NCBI RefSeq assembly: GCF_003852715.1
Contig: NZ_RIAV01000001.1
Span: 124,001-188,000 of the forward strand
DNA length: 64,000 bases
Source: Ectobacillus antri
GTDB taxonomy: Bacteria > Bacillota > Bacilli > Bacillales > Bacillaceae_G
Direction of reading: 5' to 3'
Positions within the stretch are counted from its first letter, which is position 1; every line of letters starts with the position of its first letter. Position numbers and translations under genes: made by a program. Under the pieces are notes generated by a model. The model did not search any database and was not told the DNA's origin. It worked only from the letters and a program-made list of their open reading frames with translations. This document shows positions 52,492 through 62,334 of this stretch, one piece after another.

Positions 52492-53981
52492 GCCGTAACC
52501 TCACTCATCAGCTTCTTGCGGTCTGCTTTTCCATTCGGTGTCATAGGAATAGATGACTGATACATAAATTTTCTTGGGATCATATAACTCGGAAGCAGAG
52601 AAGCTACCTCTTTTTTGATGGCGGAAGTAAGCTGAAACTCTTTTGCAAATGTATGATCTTCCGGTACAATGACTGCTAACAAGTGGTCGTACTTGCCATC
52701 TTTTTGAATGGGTAAAACCACAACGGATTTCACATAGCTGCTGCTGCGCAGATGATGTTCGATTTCTTCAAGTTCCATACGATAACCGTGTAGCTTGATT
52801 TGGAAATCCAAACGACCATTGTAAAATAATAGGTCATCCATCATATAACCTGCATCACCTGTTTTATATGCACGTTCACCATTTATGATAGTAAAGGATT
52901 TTTCTGTTAACTCTGGGCTACCAAGATAGCCAGTGCTCACACTTGGTCCCACAATCACAATTTCACCTTTTTCGCCTTCAGCTGCAATCGTACCATCTTC
53001 CTTTGTAATCAAAATACGGCAATCTGATTTACAACGACCCACAGGCAATGATTGATACTGATCAAGAATTTCTTTTGTCACTTCAATTTTTGTTACGGCA
53101 ACAGTTGCTTCCGTTGGTCCGTATGTGTTCATAATGCGTGCGTTTGGAAAGCGCTCAGATAAATGACGCGCCACATTATTGGATAAAACTTCTCCGCAGA
53201 ACAAAAATGTTCTCAAAGAAGGAAGCATTTCTGTGTTGAAAGATGGCTCCATTAAACACATTTCCGCAAAGGAAGGGGTTGATGTCCACACTTCCGTTCC
53301 TGATGCGGCTAACGAAGCAAATAATTCTTTTGGTTTCGCAATCATATCTTTATCGATTGCCCAAATTGTACCTCCTGTTACTAATGAAGGATATAAATCC
53401 ATAACAGATAAGTCAAATGAGAACGGTGCTTGGTTTAAAAATACCTTCCCGGTACCAAGATCAAAATCAGATGTCATCCAATCCGTGAAGCTTGTTAAGC
53501 AACTATGTGTAATTTGTACGCCTTTGGGGTTTCCTGTGCTTCCGGACGTATAAATAATATAGAAGTTTTTATCATTTTCTTGTTTTATAGGTGCAGGTTT
53601 ATCCGTCATAAATAAAGCTTTTAAAGCATCGCCTGCTTTCACAGTAAGCGGTAAGTCTGGTGCATCAGAAGCAGCAAGCATCAGCTTTGCACCAGAACTT
53701 TGCGCAATGCGAAGAACACGTTCTGTTGGAATGGATGTATCAACTGGAATATATGCATGACCCGCTTTGACGCACGCTAGAAAGGATACAATCATTTCAG
53801 GTTGCATATGACCATATACCATAATAGGGGCATCATCACTGTACTGTGCCGCGATCCAATGCGCAAGTGAATCGGAGTATGCTTTCAGCTCTCCATATGT
53901 TAATGTGCGGTCACGCCATATAAATGCGAGTGTATCAGGTTGTGTGACAGCCCATTGATCAATTTTTTTTAGTAAACTCAT
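52488..53981 (-). CDS. dltA: D-alanine--D-alanyl carrier protein ligase DltA
   Basis: A 497-residue adenylating enzyme. The P-loop [11 protein letters not shown] is at 144-154, followed by [24 protein letters not shown] and the C-terminal lysine motif [10 protein letters not shown]. It activates D-Ala with ATP and loads DltC. Length and order are standard. Confidence 0.96.
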   Translation of the reverse strand: MSLLKKIDQWAVTQPDTLAFIWRDRTLTYGELKAYSDSLAHWIAAQYSDDAPIMVYGHMQPEMIVSFLACVKAGHAYIPVDTSIPTERVLRIAQSSGAKLMLAASDAPDLPLTVKAGDALKALFMTDKPAPIKQENDKNFYIIYTSGSTGNPKGVQITHSCLTSFTDWMTSDFDLGTGKVFLNQAPFSFDLSVMDLYPSLVTGGTIWAIDKDMIAKPKELFASLAASGTEVWTSTPSFAEMCLMEPSFNTEMLPSLRTFLFCGEVLSNNVARHLSERFPNARIMNTYGPTEATVAVTKIEVTKEILDQYQSLPVGRCKSDCRILITKEDGTIAAEGEKGEIVIVGPSVSTGYLGSPELTEKSFTIINGERAYKTGDAGYMMDDLLFYNGRLDFQIKLHGYRMELEEIEHHLRSSSYVKSVVVLPIQKDGKYDHLLAVIVPEDHTFAKEFQLTSAIKKEVASLLPSYMIPRKFMYQSSIPMTPNGKADRKKLMSEVTA

Positions 53982-53993
53982 ATTTTATCCCAC

Positions 53994-54140
53994 CTAAAAC
54001 TCGTTATAAATAAAGGTACTTGTATTTGTGTCGGTAAACCCGTATAACCACAGAAGTCCAAGTAAAATGCTGAAGTAATACAGTGTTTTACAAACCCATT
54101 GTGTAGCAGGCTTGTTCCATAGCGCTTTTACTGCTTTCAT
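53994..54140 (-). CDS. dltX: DltX, small membrane protein of the dlt operon
   Basis: A 48-residue protein, one transmembrane helix (LYYFSILLGLLWLYGF), ending in the conserved STFIYNEF-type tail. DltX is the first gene of Bacillus dlt operons and its C-terminal peptide takes part in D-Ala transfer with DltB and DltD. AGGAGG precedes ATG 54140. The frame is open further upstream, but no other start has a site. Confidence 0.92.
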   Translation of the reverse strand: MKAVKALWNKPATQWVCKTLYYFSILLGLLWLYGFTDTNTSTFIYNEF

Positions 54141-54399
54141 ATGTTCCTCCTGTCTTACCTTTCTGGTACATAAAACAAAAAATCCCATGATTTGGATAAA
54201 AGGGAAGAGGTGTTCTTTTCTGATAGTAGCATTAATATGACAAAAAGAAAATCCTTTCTGTAACATTTTTGTAGTTGACATTTACAGGATGTAATAGAAA
54301 GGAGAAAAGGAAAGAAATCCAGAAAATAGTATAGTACATGTATGAATAAAAGTATATGGATCATGGAGATTTTACAATTTCAACACAATTTAGAAGGAG

Positions 54400-55563
54400 A
54401 TGATAACAATAGAACAATCCATTCGTACAGAACGGCTAGTTAAGTGGCGCCGTTTTATGCATGCCAATCCAGAACTATCTTTTCAAGAAGTAAACACATC
54501 GCAATTTGTTTATGACACCCTACTTTCATTTGAGGGGCTAGAAGTTTCTAGACCTACTCAATATAGTGTGATGGCTGTACTTAGAGGCGCAAAGTCGGGA
54601 AAAACAATCGGACTTCGTGCTGATATGGATGCTCTTCCTATTCAAGAGGAAAATGAAACACCGTATAAATCTAGTGTGCCCGGTGTTATGCATGCATGCG
54701 GACATGATGGTCATACGGCTATTTTATTAGAAACAGCCTGTGTGCTATCACAACATAAAGATGAAGTTGCGGGAGAAATTCGTTTTTTCTTTCAACATGC
54801 TGAGGAGCAATTTCCAGGTGGTGGAGAAGAAATGGTAGAAGCAGGTGTGATGGAAGGCGTAGATGCGGTAATTGGTCTTCATCTTATGTCTGGACTACCT
54901 ACGGGTAAAATTGGAATTGCATATGGACCGATGATGGCAGCACCTGATGTATTTGAAATCGTAATTCAAGGCAAGGGGGGACATGCAGCGCATCCGCAAG
55001 AGACAGTCGATCCTATAGTAATAGGGGCGCAAATCATTTCTAATTTACAACACATCGTTTCTAGAAATACGGATGCCTTTAAGCAACGTGTAGTGTCAGT
55101 GACGCAGTTCAATGCAGGAACAGCTGATAACATTATACCCGATACAGCTTTTTTATTGGGAACGGTGCGTTGTTTTGATGAGGAATTGCGCAAGGATGCA
55201 AAGCGCCGTATTGAACAGATGATACAAGGAATCACGGCTGCCCACGGAGCAACGTATACATATGATTATCGCTACGGTTATAGACCAGTGATTAACGAAG
55301 AAACCATCACAAAAGTAGTAGAACAAAGCGCCCTGGAGTTGTTTGGAAAAGAGGATGTGACATATGTATCTCCTTCAATGGGCGGAGAGGATTTTTCCGC
55401 GTTTTTACAAAAAGCAAAGGGATGCTTCTTTAAACTTGGTTCAGGTAATCCAGAAAAGGGCACAAATTACCCACATCATCACCCGCGTTTTGATATTGAT
55501 GAAGATGCGCTCCCACTTGGTGTCCAAATGTTTCTGCGCGTTGTAAAAAATCTGAATTCGTAA
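54400..55563 (+). CDS. M20 amidohydrolase (N-acyl-amino acid / YxeP-YkuR type)
   Basis: A 387-residue M20D amidohydrolase. Metal ligands are in HACGHDGHTA and QHAEEQFPGG, and GKGGHAAHPQE is the dimerisation/lid His motif. Such enzymes remove acyl groups from amino acids or related conjugates. The start is uncertain: ATG 54400 touches AAGGAG (54394-54399), whereas an ATA codon at 54409 is ideally spaced. Monocistronic; terminator at 55567-55592. Confidence 0.88.
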   Translation: MITIEQSIRTERLVKWRRFMHANPELSFQEVNTSQFVYDTLLSFEGLEVSRPTQYSVMAVLRGAKSGKTIGLRADMDALPIQEENETPYKSSVPGVMHACGHDGHTAILLETACVLSQHKDEVAGEIRFFFQHAEEQFPGGGEEMVEAGVMEGVDAVIGLHLMSGLPTGKIGIAYGPMMAAPDVFEIVIQGKGGHAAHPQETVDPIVIGAQIISNLQHIVSRNTDAFKQRVVSVTQFNAGTADNIIPDTAFLLGTVRCFDEELRKDAKRRIEQMIQGITAAHGATYTYDYRYGYRPVINEETITKVVEQSALELFGKEDVTYVSPSMGGEDFSAFLQKAKGCFFKLGSGNPEKGTNYPHHHPRFDIDEDALPLGVQMFLRVVKNLNS

Positions 55564-55566
55564 AAG

Positions 55567-55592
55567 AAGACTCTGGTTACCAGAGTCTTTTT
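55567..55592 (+). terminator. Terminator of the amidohydrolase gene
   Basis: AAGACTCTGG, TTA, CCAGAGTCTT then T's. Confidence 0.88.
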
Positions 55593-55744
55593 CGCATAGA
55601 AACATAAAAAGGACGGCTACAAGAGTAGCCGCCAAAACCGGACTGGAGAGGGTTGAAAAAACTATGTCCACTAGTAATGATATGCTTGGCTACTAGAAAA
55701 GCTTGTACATTTGCCTTATCTTCAAAAAATAGGCGCGCTTAAGT

Positions 55745-55912
55745 TCATTGTAAATAAGAAATAAGTAGAACAATAAAAATGATGCCAAACACAACAGCCC
55801 CCATTAATAATGGAGATAGACGAGGGGATTCTTCCTTTCTAATATCCTGCCGATAACCGGGTGAAATTTCTGCTGCATATTCTTCTTGATGAGATTTATC
55901 AGTATGGTCCAT
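55745..55912 (-). CDS. Small membrane protein, 55 residues
   Basis: AAAGGAG precedes the ATG. The product has an acidic, His-containing N-terminal half (MDHTDKSHQEEYAAE) and a C-terminal transmembrane helix (LMGAVVFGIIFIVLLISYL) with only two residues after it. I do not recognise it. Confidence 0.68.
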   Translation of the reverse strand: MDHTDKSHQEEYAAEISPGYRQDIRKEESPRLSPLLMGAVVFGIIFIVLLISYLQ

Positions 55913-56253
55913 TGGGTTTGCTCCTTTTTGCTTAGCATCGGCTAATGAGAAAACTTTTATACATTTCGCCGAAAAATAATGTATCTTAATCTCTCTATGA
56001 AAAATATAGGAGAAAGAAGGAAAAGATTATTTTTCAGAGAATTACAAATAATAGAAATAGGCGATGTAAAAAGAGTGCATGAAATGAGAAGTACGAGGTG
56101 AGCGTTCTTGCCGTAATAAAAAAGCTGTACAATGAAGTGTGATGATTTAGAAGCCAACACGTATATATCAGTATTAGGGACTATATCAAACAAAACCGAG
56201 ATAATGAAATATACTCGGTTCGGATGTCAGTACAAGCAAGGGGAGATGAAAAT
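55913..56253. other. 340-base intergenic region
   Basis: No gene or clear terminator seen. ACCGAGATAATG and an imperfect ATACTCGGT partner at about 56193-56219 could form a hairpin just before the next gene's ribosome binding site. Confidence 0.4.
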
Positions 56254-56484
56254 ATGAATATAGAAGAAAAAGTGAAAAGGCTAGAAAAGAGAATTGCCCA
56301 CTTGGAATCATCTCAGCTGTACCAATATAGAAGATCTAATACAAAAAAAGTAACTTTAGTTACGATATATATCGTAGTCAGTTTGTTTTTACTGTACTGT
56401 GTAATCGGTATCTTGTCTAATCATAACATAAATTTCGGTACGTTTTTTCCTGAATCCCATCATTATCAGCAACCAATGGAGTAA
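56254..56484 (+). CDS. Small coiled-coil membrane protein, 76 residues
   Basis: AAGGGGAGA precedes ATG 56254. A short coiled coil (VKRLEKRIAHLESSQLYQ) is followed by one transmembrane helix (LVTIYIVVSLFLLYCVIGIL) and a His-rich tail. A terminator follows. Unknown function; the coiled coil suggests oligomerisation. Confidence 0.72.
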   Translation: MNIEEKVKRLEKRIAHLESSQLYQYRRSNTKKVTLVTIYIVVSLFLLYCVIGILSNHNINFGTFFPESHHYQQPME

Positions 56485-56486
56485 AT

Positions 56487-56520
56487 AAAAGCATTGTCTC
56501 AAAAGAGGACAATGCTTTTA
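56487..56520. terminator. Bidirectional terminator
   Basis: AAAAGCATTGTC, TCAAAAGAG, GACAATGCTTTT between convergent genes. Confidence 0.88.
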
Positions 56521-56529
56521 TCAAGTCAT

Positions 56530-56925
56530 TTAATAAGTTAAGCATTGTGCAAGCACCCAACCGATAGACAGGGATAGTAATAGCACCATAATCCCCACAG
56601 CTTTGTTGTCAGCTTCAATGGCATCTTTAATGCTAAAGCGAATTGTAACGAGTTCGGCTAAGTAGAAAAAGACGATTTGCGCTACAATGCCGATAACACC
56701 CCATAGCAACATATCCGTAATGGAAACAGAGTTAGCAATAGCTGAACCAAGAACAAATGCCAAACCAAGGAGTTTACCCCCAAGTGACATCGCAGCTGCT
56801 TGATTCCCTTCACCAATAAGTTTAAATTCTTTTGTTGTTGTGGTAATTTCAAACATCAGTAAACCAACAAATAACATCGCAATGCCAATACCTGCATAAG
56901 AGAGAAAATTTAAAATTAGTTCCAT
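56530..56925 (-). CDS. DUF350 membrane protein (YjfL-like)
   Basis: A 131-residue protein of four helices in two repeats: FLSYAGIGIAMLFVGLLMFE with GEGNQAAAMSLGGKLLGLAF, then ITDMLLWGVIGIVAQIVFFY with AIEADNKAVGIMVLLLS. The repeated N-x-A-A/V-G pattern is the DUF350 hallmark. Function unknown. AAGGAG lies before the ATG. Confidence 0.85.
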   Translation of the reverse strand: MELILNFLSYAGIGIAMLFVGLLMFEITTTTKEFKLIGEGNQAAAMSLGGKLLGLAFVLGSAIANSVSITDMLLWGVIGIVAQIVFFYLAELVTIRFSIKDAIEADNKAVGIMVLLLSLSIGWVLAQCLTY

Positions 56926-57183
56926 AGTATGTAAGAACTCCTTTCTAGATTTACTACTATCATAGCATAGTAGATGGAAGAAAAAGAATATTTTTCATAA
57001 TTTCAGTATATGCCTCTTGATATGTAAATATATGAAGGTTGTTCGTAAAAGAAGTGCCTCTTTAGAGGAATTAGATAAGTGTATGTACTAATGATGAGAG
57101 TGCAACTAAATGAACAATATAAATTTGGGAGTGTCTTCACTTTTCTTATCCTGCAGCATGCAGTAATAGAAAGCAGACATATC

Positions 57184-57242
57184 TTGACATATGATTGCGC
57201 TTTCATTTATAATATAAATTGCATTTAAGTTAACCGTTTAAC
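57184..57242 (+). promoter_or_regulatory. Sigma-A promoter and LacI-type operator of the sugar operon
   Basis: TTGACA (57184-57189) and TATAAT (57208-57213) are 18 bases apart. GTTAA-CCGT-TTAAC (57229-57242), a LacI-family-like dyad, lies downstream of the -10 box and next to the GGAGG of the regulator gene, suiting autorepression. Confidence 0.8.
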
Positions 57243-57252
57243 CGGAGGTTTT

Positions 57253-58263
57253 ATGAAGAAAAAAGTTACAATTCGAGATGTTGCGAAGCATGCCGGCGTT
57301 TCCGTAGCCAGTGTTTCATATGTCGTGAATGGTATTCAAAAGGTATCTGAGGAAACAAAGGAGCGTGTACAACAGGCCATTGCAGAGCTTGGATATCAGC
57401 CCAATTTTGCTGCCGTCAGTTTATCAAAAAACAGATCGTATATGATTGGTGTGGTTATGCCGCTTATCGAAGATACACTCGCTCCCATTTTTAAAGAGAA
57501 TTCATATTATAGTGAGTTTATTAGTGGTATTGAATATGTCGCTCGCAAAAATGGATATGACTTTTTAATTACGGGTGTGAATAAAGCGGAAGAGTGTAAA
57601 AACTGGATTGCTAAACGCAATCTTGACGGTATTATCTTTCTCGGTATGTTTCCGGAGCATTTACATGAAGAAATGAAAGCGTTATCTATCCCTATTCTGC
57701 TTATCGATGCGTATGAGGAATATGCTGATCATTTTCATACCATTCGTATCGCTGATGAAGAGGGGGGATTTTTAGCGGGGCAGCACTTGTTGCAAAAAGG
57801 GCATACCAAAATTGCTTATGTAGCTCATAGTGAAAATAGCCCTGTTGATGCAAGACGTTATATTGGTTACCAACGAGCACTGTATCGTGGAAACGTAAAA
57901 GAAGCCCTTCATTTAACGGCAAAATACAGTACTTTTAAAGAAGGATATAAAATAGGTGAGAAACTTAGTTCTTCCGATGTCACAGCTGTATTTGCTTCTT
58001 CTGACCTGGTGGCGCTCGGAATTATGAAAGCGCTACAAGATAGGGGGAAGAAAGTGCCGACAGACATTGCGGTTGTGGGGTTTGATGATTTGACGGTAAG
58101 CAGTTATACATCACCTGAACTCTCAACCGTTCGGCAGGATGTATTTCATAAAGGGTCGCTCTCAGCTCAAACATTAATTGATGTCATCACAGATCGCCCG
58201 CAAGAGACAAAGCATATTGAATTGCCGGTTGAACTCGTTGTTAGAGAATCATCAAATACATAG
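57253..58263 (+). CDS. LacI-family transcriptional regulator
   Basis: A 336-residue regulator. The N-terminal HTH is [20 protein letters not shown] with hinge [15 protein letters not shown]; the periplasmic-binding-like domain has [18 protein letters not shown] and [12 protein letters not shown]. The hinge has V-S-L-S-K instead of A-R-S-L, a common variation. GGAGG precedes the ATG. It heads the operon with the ThuA-like and oxidoreductase genes. Confidence 0.92.
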   Translation: MKKKVTIRDVAKHAGVSVASVSYVVNGIQKVSEETKERVQQAIAELGYQPNFAAVSLSKNRSYMIGVVMPLIEDTLAPIFKENSYYSEFISGIEYVARKNGYDFLITGVNKAEECKNWIAKRNLDGIIFLGMFPEHLHEEMKALSIPILLIDAYEEYADHFHTIRIADEEGGFLAGQHLLQKGHTKIAYVAHSENSPVDARRYIGYQRALYRGNVKEALHLTAKYSTFKEGYKIGEKLSSSDVTAVFASSDLVALGIMKALQDRGKKVPTDIAVVGFDDLTVSSYTSPELSTVRQDVFHKGSLSAQTLIDVITDRPQETKHIELPVELVVRESSNT

Positions 58264-58279
58264 AAAGCAAGGTGCTTAT

Positions 58280-58990
58280 ATGCGTGTAACAGTATGGAAT
58301 GAAAATCGACATGAACAAAAAAATCCGCTTGTAGCAGAAATATATCCACAAGGAATTCATACAACTATTGCGTCATTCTTACAAGAAGCGGGTATGCAAG
58401 TAGGGACAGCAACACTTGATGAGCCAGAACACGGCTTGACAGATGAGGTACTTGTAGCTACAGACGTACTCGTATGGTGGGGACATATCGCGCACGAAGA
58501 GGTGTCTGATGAGATTGTAAAAAAAGTCCAGCAACGTGTACTAGATGGTATGGGATTGATTGTTCTTCACTCTGGTCACTTCTCAAAAATCTTTAAAGAA
58601 TTAATGGGAACAAGTTGTGATTTGAAATGGCGCGAAGCTGGTGAAAAAGAGCGTCTGTGGGTGCTTGACCCGTCTCATCCAATTGCTGATGGAATTGGTG
58701 AATACATTGAGCTTGAACAGGAAGAGATGTACGGTGAGCATTTTGATATCCCAGTGCCTGACGAACTAGTATTTATGAGCTGGTTCCAAGGCGGCGAGGT
58801 ATTCCGCAGCGGCTGTACGTATAAGCGCGGCAACGGGAAAATCTTTTACTTCCGTCCTGGTCACGAAACATATCCAACATATCACAACAAAGAGATTCAG
58901 CGCGTCATTACAAATGGTGTAAAATGGGCGGCACCAACAGAACGTAATCGACCTGTTTACGGAAATGCAAAACCGCTTGAAAAGCTGTAA
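58280..58990 (+). CDS. ThuA-domain protein (trehalose-utilisation type)
   Basis: A 236-residue protein with the class I amidotransferase-like ThuA fold: [36 protein letters not shown] and [18 protein letters not shown]. ThuA of rhizobia takes part in trehalose catabolism through 3-keto sugars; the chemical role is still poorly defined. It starts 17 bases after the LacI gene with AAGGTG and lies directly ahead of two Gfo/Idh/MocA genes. Confidence 0.88.
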   Translation: MRVTVWNENRHEQKNPLVAEIYPQGIHTTIASFLQEAGMQVGTATLDEPEHGLTDEVLVATDVLVWWGHIAHEEVSDEIVKKVQQRVLDGMGLIVLHSGHFSKIFKELMGTSCDLKWREAGEKERLWVLDPSHPIADGIGEYIELEQEEMYGEHFDIPVPDELVFMSWFQGGEVFRSGCTYKRGNGKIFYFRPGHETYPTYHNKEIQRVITNGVKWAAPTERNRPVYGNAKPLEKL

Positions 58991-59009
58991 AACATATAAG
59001 GGGGAAGTT

Positions 59010-60032
59010 ATGATGAAATTAAAAGTGGGAGTTATTGGATGTGGTAGCATCGCACAGCATCGCCATCTACCGGAATACGCAGCAAATGAGCAAGTAGAGT
59101 TAGTAGCAGTCTGTGATATTGTATCAGAGCGAGCTGAAGAAATTGCGACAAAGTATGGTGTACAAGCGTACACAAATTATGAAGATCTGTTTGCACACGT
59201 AGATGCAGTGAGCGTTTGTACACCAAACTACTTACATGCATCAATCACCATCGCGGCACTGCGTGCAGGGGTACATGTATTATGTGAAAAACCAATGGCA
59301 ACATCGAAGGAAGAGGCACAGGCCATGATTGCTGCAGCAAAAGAGAGCGGGAAAAAGCTTATGATTGCGCACAATCAACGTTTTGTCGCTTCTCATGAAA
59401 AAGCGCGTCAGCTGATTCAAAACGGAGAAGTCGGTAAAATTTATAGCTTCCGCACAGCATTTGGTCATCCGGGACCTGAGGGATGGAGCGTAGATGGTAA
59501 AGAGAGCTGGTTCTTCCAAAAGGAAAAAGCATTTCTCGGTGCAATGGGAGACCTTGGTGTTCATAAAACAGATTTACTGCGTTATGTACTCGGTGAGGAA
59601 TTTACAGAGGTTGGTGCCTTTGTAGAAACAACAGCAAAAGAATTTGCTGATGTTGATGACACAGCAGTATGTGTATTAAAAACGGAGAGTGGAATCATTG
59701 GTACCCTTGCGGCAAGCTGGTCATACCGCCGCGAAGATAACTCTACTATTATTTATGGTGAAAAAGCACTGCTTCGCATAGAAGATGACAGTACGTATGG
59801 CTTGATTGTACAGTATGCGACGGGTGAAACGGTCAAATATGAGCTTGGCAAAATTCAAACAAATGAGTCTGGTGGACAGCGAAACTCTCTTGTTATTGAA
59901 AAGTTTGTTGGCGCGATTCTCAACGATGAAGAGCCGGCTATTTCTGGCGAAGAGGGTATGAAATCGTTAGCAGTTATTCTAGCTGCACTGGAGTCAAATG
60001 AAACAAAACAAATTGTGAAGGTGACAGTATGA
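59010..60032 (+). CDS. Gfo/Idh/MocA-family oxidoreductase 1
   Basis: A 340-residue NAD(P)-dependent sugar dehydrogenase. The Rossmann motif is VGVIGCGSIAQHRHLP; the catalytic Lys is in VLCEKPMATS, and the active-site His/Asp are in GDLGVHKTDLLRY. GGGGGAAG precedes ATG 59010 (59013 also possible). It overlaps the second oxidoreductase by 4 bases. ThuB-like enzymes of this family oxidise the C3 hydroxyl of glucosides; that role here is an inference from the neighbours. Confidence 0.9.
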   Translation: MMKLKVGVIGCGSIAQHRHLPEYAANEQVELVAVCDIVSERAEEIATKYGVQAYTNYEDLFAHVDAVSVCTPNYLHASITIAALRAGVHVLCEKPMATSKEEAQAMIAAAKESGKKLMIAHNQRFVASHEKARQLIQNGEVGKIYSFRTAFGHPGPEGWSVDGKESWFFQKEKAFLGAMGDLGVHKTDLLRYVLGEEFTEVGAFVETTAKEFADVDDTAVCVLKTESGIIGTLAASWSYRREDNSTIIYGEKALLRIEDDSTYGLIVQYATGETVKYELGKIQTNESGGQRNSLVIEKFVGAILNDEEPAISGEEGMKSLAVILAALESNETKQIVKVTV

Positions 60033-61045
60033 TTCGAGTTGGTATCATCGGGGTGGGTGGTATTGCCAAAGGGCGCCACATCCCAGCTTTTTTACAGCTG
60101 TCTGACTTGTGTCAAGTGAAGGCGCTGAGCGATGTGAATATGGTACAAGCAAAAGAAGCGGCAGCACAATTTAACATTCCACACGTATTTGAGAATTACC
60201 AGGATATGTTTACGGAAGTTGATGCAGTATGTATTTGTACGCCGAATAAATTTCACGCGGAAATTTCCATTGCTGCGCTGGAAGCTGGTGTGCATGTATT
60301 ATGTGAAAAGCCGATGGCATTGTCTGCGGCAGAGTGTGAAGCGATGCTTGCTGCCTCTAAAAAAAGCGGTAAAGTACTTGCCATTGCATATCATTACCGC
60401 TTCATGAAAGAATTGCAGGCTGCGAAAAAGCTTATGCAAGAAGGAGAAATCGGTACACCGCTTGTGGCGCGGGTACAAGCGCTTCGCTACCGCAAAGTAC
60501 CCGGTTGGGGCGTGTTTACTAACAAAGCGTTGCAGGGCGGAGGTAGCTTAATTGATTATGGCTGTCATCTTTTGGACAGCGCTATTTGGTTAATGGGTAA
60601 TCCAAAGCATGTGACGGTAAATGGGTGCACTTATAATGTACTCAGCAAAACGCCAGGACAGGTGAATCAATGGGGTTCATTCAATCATGAAACGTTTGAT
60701 GTAGATGATCACGTAACAGCGTACATTACATTTGAAAATGGCGCCTCGTTATTGCTCGAGACCTCATGGGCGGCGAATATTAAGCAAGATACGGAGCACA
60801 TTAGTATTTCAGGCACGGCGGGCGGTCTCAACGTATTTCCGTTTGAATGGTACGGTGCTAAGCACGGTATGCTGTTTAACAGCGAAGCGGCGTGGATTCC
60901 AGGAGAAGAAGATCCAAGCATACCGCAGGCGGCTAACTTTTTAGCAGCTTGCATGGGAAAAGCTGAGCTTGTTGTAAAACCGGAAGAAGCATTACAGGTT
61001 TCGCAAATTATTGATGCTATTTATGAAAGTGCAGGACAATTGTAA
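60029..61045 (+). CDS. Gfo/Idh/MocA-family oxidoreductase 2
   Basis: A 338-residue paralogue of the preceding protein. Rossmann motif VGIIGVGGIAKGRHIPAF, catalytic Lys in VLCEKPMALS, active-site SLIDYGCHLLDSAIWLMG. Its His/Asp motif has the GCHLLD form rather than GVHKTD, which suggests a different substrate or direction of reaction (for example one enzyme oxidising and one reducing). Translation is coupled by the ATGA overlap. Confidence 0.9.
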   Translation: MIRVGIIGVGGIAKGRHIPAFLQLSDLCQVKALSDVNMVQAKEAAAQFNIPHVFENYQDMFTEVDAVCICTPNKFHAEISIAALEAGVHVLCEKPMALSAAECEAMLAASKKSGKVLAIAYHYRFMKELQAAKKLMQEGEIGTPLVARVQALRYRKVPGWGVFTNKALQGGGSLIDYGCHLLDSAIWLMGNPKHVTVNGCTYNVLSKTPGQVNQWGSFNHETFDVDDHVTAYITFENGASLLLETSWAANIKQDTEHISISGTAGGLNVFPFEWYGAKHGMLFNSEAAWIPGEEDPSIPQAANFLAACMGKAELVVKPEEALQVSQIIDAIYESAGQL

Positions 61046-61059
61046 AGGGGGAGAATCAT

Positions 61060-62028
61060 TTGAAATTGGGAGTGTTCACGGTACTATTTGCCGATAAATC
61101 ATTTACAGATATGCTGGATACGGTGCAAGCAGCAGGATTACAGGCGGTTGAAATTGGCACGGGCTGCTATCCGGGTAGTGCACATTGCGACCTTGATGGA
61201 TTGCTTGCAAGTGAAGAGGCGCGCAAAGCATACATGCATGAAATTGACAAACGCGGTTTAACTATTAGTGCGTTCAGCTGTCACGGTAATCCGATTTCAC
61301 CAGACACAGATTTTGCCCAAGTATCGCATGAAACGCTACTAAAAACAATTGAGTTAGCTTCTTTGCTACAAGTGCCGGTGGTGAACTGCTTCTCAGGAAC
61401 AGCAGGCGACCATGAAGGCGCTAAGCACCCGAACTGGCCGGTAACGGCTTGGCCAAACGAATACAATGATGTACTTCGCTGGCAGTGGGAAGAAAAACTA
61501 ATACCGTATTGGAAAGAAGTAGGTGCATTTGCGAAGAAGCGTAACGTAAAAATTGGTTTAGAACTGCACGGCGGCTTTTTAGTGCATACACCCTATACCC
61601 TTCTTAAGCTTCGTGAAGCAACATGCGACGCAATTGGTGCTAACCTTGACCCAAGTCACTTATGGTGGCAAGGCATTGACCCAGTAGCTGCTATTAAAAT
61701 TTTAGCAAAAGAAGGCGCCATTCATCATTTTCATGCAAAGGACACTTATATCGATCAGGACAATGTCAATATGTATGGTTTAACGGATATGCAGCCGTAC
61801 GGCAGTGTGCAAACACGCGCATGGACATTCCGCTCTGTCGGTTGCGGTCATAGTCTACAAGAATGGTCTGATATGATGAGCATGCTGCGCACATATGGCT
61901 ATGACTATGTTGTGAGTATTGAACATGAGGACCCAATCATGTCGATTGAAGAAGGTTTTAAGCGAGCGGTAACAAATCTGTCAGCGGTTTTAATTAAAGA
62001 ACAACCTTCTCAAATGTGGTGGGTGTAG
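61060..62028 (+). CDS. Sugar phosphate isomerase/epimerase (TIM barrel, IolE/IolI type)
   Basis: A 322-residue AP-endonuclease-like TIM-barrel protein. Metal-binding residues are in IGLELHGGF (Glu), ANLDPSHLWWQG (Asp, His), IHHFHAKD (His) and VVSIEHEDP (Glu). TTG start after AAGGGGGAG. Family members include inosose dehydratase, hexulose epimerases and the enzymes that process 3-keto-glycosides. It ends the operon; a hairpin follows at the stop. Confidence 0.88.
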   Translation: MKLGVFTVLFADKSFTDMLDTVQAAGLQAVEIGTGCYPGSAHCDLDGLLASEEARKAYMHEIDKRGLTISAFSCHGNPISPDTDFAQVSHETLLKTIELASLLQVPVVNCFSGTAGDHEGAKHPNWPVTAWPNEYNDVLRWQWEEKLIPYWKEVGAFAKKRNVKIGLELHGGFLVHTPYTLLKLREATCDAIGANLDPSHLWWQGIDPVAAIKILAKEGAIHHFHAKDTYIDQDNVNMYGLTDMQPYGSVQTRAWTFRSVGCGHSLQEWSDMMSMLRTYGYDYVVSIEHEDPIMSIEEGFKRAVTNLSAVLIKEQPSQMWWV

Positions 62029-62055
62029 AAGACGCAAATGCGTCTTCTTTGTTTT
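62028..62055 (+). terminator. Terminator of the sugar operon
   Basis: GAAGACGCA, AA, TGCGTCTTC then TTTGTTTT. Confidence 0.85.
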
Positions 62056-62334
62056 ATATGAAAATTGTATCTTTTTAAGAACGGTATAAGAACAGAGTAT
62101 GATAGGAAACGTGTAAAAATCATATAATCTATCAATTATCACATCGAAATTGTATATGTTTTTTCTGATAATTTATATTGACCTGTTCACTATAAAGAAC
62201 TAAAATGATATAGTACATGAATATATTATGGTTATTGAAATCAGTTCCGCCTTCAACCATAACATGACCGACCGGGAATATACACGGAGATGCTGGTGGT
62301 TTGTACGTACAAAAAATAATAAACGGAGGGAACC
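62056..62334. other. 280-base leader region of the eps operon
   Basis: No gene seen. AT-rich; TTGACC near 62179 is the only -35-like element, without a well-spaced -10. Regulation of this operon (SinR, Spo0A-type sites) could not be read with confidence. Confidence 0.4.
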
